NCBI GenBank assembly: GCA_021162155.1
Contig: JAGGZF010000024.1
Location: 1 to 8,830 of the forward strand
Reading direction: 5' to 3'
DNA from: a bacterium
GTDB lineage: Bacteria; Patescibacteriota; Minisyncoccia; UBA6257
DNA: 8,830 bases
The position numbers were made by a program, and so were the translations under genes. The notes beneath the pieces are model-generated. The model saw only the letters and a program-made list of their open reading frames with translations, searched no databases and had not been told where the DNA came from. The stretch's first letter is position 1. Every line of letters begins with the position of its first letter. This document shows positions 6,318 to 8,830 of the stretch, piece by piece.

Positions 6318-7388
6318 GTGCCCCTTAATTATCAGAAGAAATTAGCAGAGTTAATGGTTTTAGCTGCTCAGCAGGGAGCGTCTGATTTACATATTAGTGT
6401 AGGGAAACATCCCACAGTGAGAATAGACGGCAATTTAGTTCCTGTTTCCCACGAACCAATTTTAACCCCTGAGATGGTGGCAGGTTTGGTATCCGCTTTA
6501 TTGACTCCAGAACAGCAGGATAAGTTAATAACAGAAAAAGATATTGATTTTGCTTTTTCTTACGAGGATAAAATACGTTTTCGCGTTAATGTTTATTTTC
6601 AAAGAGGATATTTGGCGGCAGCCCTGAGATTAATTCCCGGTCATGTCAGGACCATAGAGGAACTTAATCTTCCCCCTATTCTTCATGAAGTTTCTAAATA
6701 TAATCAAGGCTTTTTCCTGATAGTAGGTCCTGCCGGCCACGGCAAAACTACTACTATGGCTGCTATTGTAGATGAAATTAATCACAAGAGAATGGACCAC
6801 ATAATAACTATAGAGGATCCTATAGAATATACCTATACTCAGGATAGGGCTTTGATAGACCAAAGAGAAGTGGGTACTGATACTATTAGTTTTCATCGGG
6901 GATTGCGTTCTGTTCTGAGACAGGATCCTGATGTGATAGTGATAGGAGAGATGAGAGACCCGGAATCTATGGCTATAGCCCTAACTGCAGCTGAAACCGG
7001 TCATTTAGTATTATCTACTCTGCATACTAATTCTGCCAGTCAAACCATTGATAGAATTATAGACAGTTTTCCTTCTGACCAACAGGCTCAAATTCGTGCT
7101 CAACTATCTACTACTTTAATAGGTATTGTTTCGGAAAGATTAGTTCCTCGTATTTCAGGGGGGAGAATTCCTGCTTGTGAGATTATGTTTGCTACTCCCG
7201 CTATTAAGAATTTAATAAGAGAAAGAAAAACTTATCAGATAGATTTAATAATAGAAACTTCTACTGAGGAAGGGATGATATCTTTAAATCGTTCTTTAGT
7301 GGAATTAGTTAGAAGGAGAGAGATTTCCTTAGAGACAGCAGAATCTTATTCCCTTAATCCTTCGGAATTGAGACAGTTGTTGGGATAA
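6318..7388 (+). CDS. pilT: Type IV pilus retraction-type ATPase PilT
   Basis: PilT is a hexameric cytoplasmic ATPase that pulls pilin subunits back into the membrane and powers twitching, adhesion or DNA uptake. The 356-residue protein has an N-terminal PAS-like domain (about 1-105, with GASDLHISVG...RIDG) and a RecA-like core: Walker A GPAGHGKT at 137-144, Asp box TIEDPIEY from 164, Walker B region DVIVIGEMRD at 205-214 with the catalytic-type Glu211, and the His box STLHTN with H236. The C-terminal AIKNLIRE at 295-302 is close to the AIRNLIRE motif that marks PilT rather than PilB. The His within Walker A, where GPTGSGKS is common, is a mild variation. The GTG start gives the usual N-terminal extension before ASDLH; an ATG at 6354 would cut into that helix. 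No Shine-Dalgarno is visible. It precedes pilC by 38 bases. Confidence 0.95.
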   Translation: MPLNYQKKLAELMVLAAQQGASDLHISVGKHPTVRIDGNLVPVSHEPILTPEMVAGLVSALLTPEQQDKLITEKDIDFAFSYEDKIRFRVNVYFQRGYLAAALRLIPGHVRTIEELNLPPILHEVSKYNQGFFLIVGPAGHGKTTTMAAIVDEINHKRMDHIITIEDPIEYTYTQDRALIDQREVGTDTISFHRGLRSVLRQDPDVIVIGEMRDPESMAIALTAAETGHLVLSTLHTNSASQTIDRIIDSFPSDQQAQIRAQLSTTLIGIVSERLVPRISGGRIPACEIMFATPAIKNLIRERKTYQIDLIIETSTEEGMISLNRSLVELVRRREISLETAESYSLNPSELRQLLG

Positions 7389-7426
7389 GTTTCGTAATTA
7401 TTCCATAATTAAATTACCTTCTCAAT

Positions 7427-8635
7427 ATGAAATTTGTATATAGAGCCAAGGACAAAACAGGAAGCCTAAAGACAGGAATTATTGAGGCTCGTAGCGCCGG
7501 GTCAGCGGTAAGAACTCTGCAAAGCTATGGTTTAATAGTATTGGATGTAATTCCTTTAAAAAAGAGCAGTTTTTTAGATACTCTTTTCGGTAGTCGTCTA
7601 AGAGTAACTAAAAAAGATTTAGCAATTTTCCTGCGGCAGTTCGCTACTTTACTTTCCAGCCAAGTTCCTTTAGGCGAAGCATTAAAGACCTTGGCTTTAC
7701 AGGCACCTACTCCTGCGGTGAAAGATTTAGTTTTCGAATTGGTCTCTGATATTGACGCTGGACTACCTCTTTCTAAGGCAATAGAGAAAAGAGCGGATGT
7801 TTTTGGAGAGTTTTATTCTCAGATGATCCGTTCTGGAGAAATTTCCGGTAGATTAGAAGAAACCCTTAATTATTTAGCCGACTATGCAGAACACGAAAAT
7901 GATTTAACTAATAAAGCAAAAGCGGCAGCAACCTATCCCATTTTTTTACTTATTACATTTATTATAGTAGCCTCAGTAATTACTATATCATTGGCTCCCC
8001 AAATGGCTGATATATTTGAAGAGTTTGGTACTCAACCCCCTCTAATGACTAAGATATTAATTGTAGTCGGAAATTTCTTATCTCATTATGGATTATTATT
8101 GATAGTAGTTGGGGCCGGTTTGGTATGGTTATTGACTAATTATTTTCGCTCTAGAGAAGGCCAAACTGTTTTGAGTGTATATTTGCTAAAACTTCCCATC
8201 TTAGGTAAAATTTATAAAAAAATCTATATTGCTCGTTTTTGTGAGACAGGAGGAACTTTGATAAAAGGAGGAATACCTACTGTAGTAGCATTTAAAGTGG
8301 CTGGCGGTGCTACTGGGAATTATGTATATTATCAGATAGGAGAGAAAATAGCAGAATCTCTAAAAGCAGGAGAAAGTTTAAGTAATACCTTAAGGAAATA
8401 TTATGAGTATTTCCCTCCTTTAGTAAGCCAAATGGTGGCAATAGGAGAGGACACAGGAAGATTAGATGAGATATTAAGAAAAGTTGCTCAGTACTATCAA
8501 AAAGAGGTAGATAAGTCATTTGCTTCTTTGCTGGATTTAATTCAGCCGGTTTTAGTGGTGATTATAGGTCTTTTTGTGGGTCTATTAGTAGCAGCGGTCT
8601 TGTTGCCTATCTACCAATTAGTGCAAAGTGTGTAA
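7427..8635 (+). CDS. pilC: Type IV pilus inner-membrane platform protein PilC (T2SSF family)
   Basis: PilC/PulF/GspF proteins form the membrane platform that couples the cytoplasmic pilus ATPases to pilin assembly and disassembly. The 402-residue product begins with the family's FVYRAKDKTG...GIIEA segment. It carries two homologous T2SSF domains, about residues 65-190 and 268-395; each contains the matching motif GE-x-x-GRL (137-142 GEISGRL without the first gap, 340-345 GEDTGRL). Membrane segments are predicted at about 171-190, 222-238 and 372-397, the usual three. FLRQFATLLSSQVPLGEAL (69-87) and its counterpart FCETGGTLIKGGIPTVVA (271-288) show the internal duplication clearly. Full family length, ATG in CAAT-ATG context without Shine-Dalgarno. 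It lies between pilT and a pilin gene, confirming a pilus rather than an unrelated secretion role; a type II secretion-like pseudopilus is the alternative. Confidence 0.96.
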   Translation: MKFVYRAKDKTGSLKTGIIEARSAGSAVRTLQSYGLIVLDVIPLKKSSFLDTLFGSRLRVTKKDLAIFLRQFATLLSSQVPLGEALKTLALQAPTPAVKDLVFELVSDIDAGLPLSKAIEKRADVFGEFYSQMIRSGEISGRLEETLNYLADYAEHENDLTNKAKAAATYPIFLLITFIIVASVITISLAPQMADIFEEFGTQPPLMTKILIVVGNFLSHYGLLLIVVGAGLVWLLTNYFRSREGQTVLSVYLLKLPILGKIYKKIYIARFCETGGTLIKGGIPTVVAFKVAGGATGNYVYYQIGEKIAESLKAGESLSNTLRKYYEYFPPLVSQMVAIGEDTGRLDEILRKVAQYYQKEVDKSFASLLDLIQPVLVVIIGLFVGLLVAAVLLPIYQLVQSV

Positions 8636-8680
8636 CAAGAAAAATATATTTAAACATTAAAAAATTTAAGATAAAAACAT

Positions 8681-8830
8681 ATGTCCCAATCTACAATCCA
8701 CAAAAATAAAGGTTTTACCCTGATAGAAATGTTAATAGTAATTTCTATCATTGCCTTATTGGCTTCGATGATTTTAGTAGGTATGGGAGGAGCCAGAGCA
8801 AAAGCCCGGGATTCTCGCCGTATCGCAGAT
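8681..8830 (+). CDS. Type IV pilin or pseudopilin precursor, N-terminal part (cut off by window end)
   Basis: Fifty codons are visible. A short basic leader of 11 residues, ending HKNKG, is followed by [18 protein letters not shown], the classic class III signal and transmembrane helix. The prepilin peptidase would cut after Gly11, leaving a mature N-terminal Phe that is usually methylated. The conserved Glu is at mature position 5 (residue 16), needed for subunit packing in the filament. The helix continues into [12 protein letters not shown], the polar alpha-1 region common to pilins; the globular domain lies beyond the window. The ATG has CAT-ATG context, and the 45 bases between pilC and this gene are almost pure A/T with no Shine-Dalgarno; TATATT (8645-8650) could be a -10 but lacks a good -35. 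Its place after pilC suggests the main pilin or a minor pilin; the visible part cannot distinguish them from pseudopilin. Confidence 0.93.
   Translation, partial: MSQSTIHKNKGFTLIEMLIVISIIALLASMILVGMGGARAKARDSRRIAD

Noticed and set aside
6630..6896. Minus-strand frame inside pilT, with others at 3793-3993, 5280-5522 and 8310-8519
   Set aside because: All are antisense shadows of conserved genes, with compositions that follow from the sense codons.
1..8830. CRISPR array, IS element, tRNA, phage or toxin-antitoxin genes
   Set aside because: I saw no spaced direct repeats, transposase motifs, terminal inverted repeats, tRNA cloverleaf or small gene pairs; nearly all bases belong to identified housekeeping or pilus genes.

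Overview
The window reads as ordinary but informative chromosomal DNA from an A/T-rich bacterium, most likely a member of the Candidate Phyla Radiation (Patescibacteria, Parcubacteria-like). The grounds are indirect: a PilT-PilC-pilin cluster of the style common in that group, a SecA with an extra segment in its first nucleotide-binding domain that I recall from CPR SecA proteins, compact and overlapping genes, a tiny Lys/Arg-only basic protein, and almost no Shine-Dalgarno sequences. No rRNA or taxonomic marker is present to confirm this. All genes lie on the + strand and gaps are short; no stretch over 300 bases lacks a gene. One gene stops at TGA and glycines are encoded by GGN where checked, so nothing suggests a TGA-recoding lineage.

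Layout. Bases 1-65 are a leader with a small hairpin. Bases 66-266 encode a 66-residue histone H1-like basic protein, closed by a strong intrinsic terminator (293-325). A promoter candidate overlapping the terminator tail precedes an HPF/RaiA-family ribosome hibernation factor (366-731), followed closely by secA (756-3074; the ATG at 756 is preferred over a TTG at 735). After 28 bases comes a tightly packed run: scpA and scpB (overlap 19 nt), a D-Ala-D-Ala carboxypeptidase (overlap 29 nt with scpB), and mraY (ATGA overlap). A perfect extended -10 element sits in the last codons of mraY. It probably starts a type IV pilus unit: pilT (GTG start), pilC, and a type IV pilin cut off by the window end.

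How the genes fit together. The first unit may compact nucleic acid. The second joins ribosome dormancy, Sec export, chromosome condensation (ScpAB, partners of an SMC not in view) and cell-wall synthesis (MraY makes lipid I; the carboxypeptidase trims the stem peptide outside the membrane). The third encodes pilus machinery whose prepilin needs the inner membrane and a prepilin peptidase not in view.

I found no convincing undescribed multi-gene system, CRISPR array, transposon, tRNA or prophage element. The most interesting points are a SecA with an apparently much reduced helical wing domain, a consistent SD-less start context (AT just before ATG in 7 of 9 ATG starts), and the repetitive basic microprotein.
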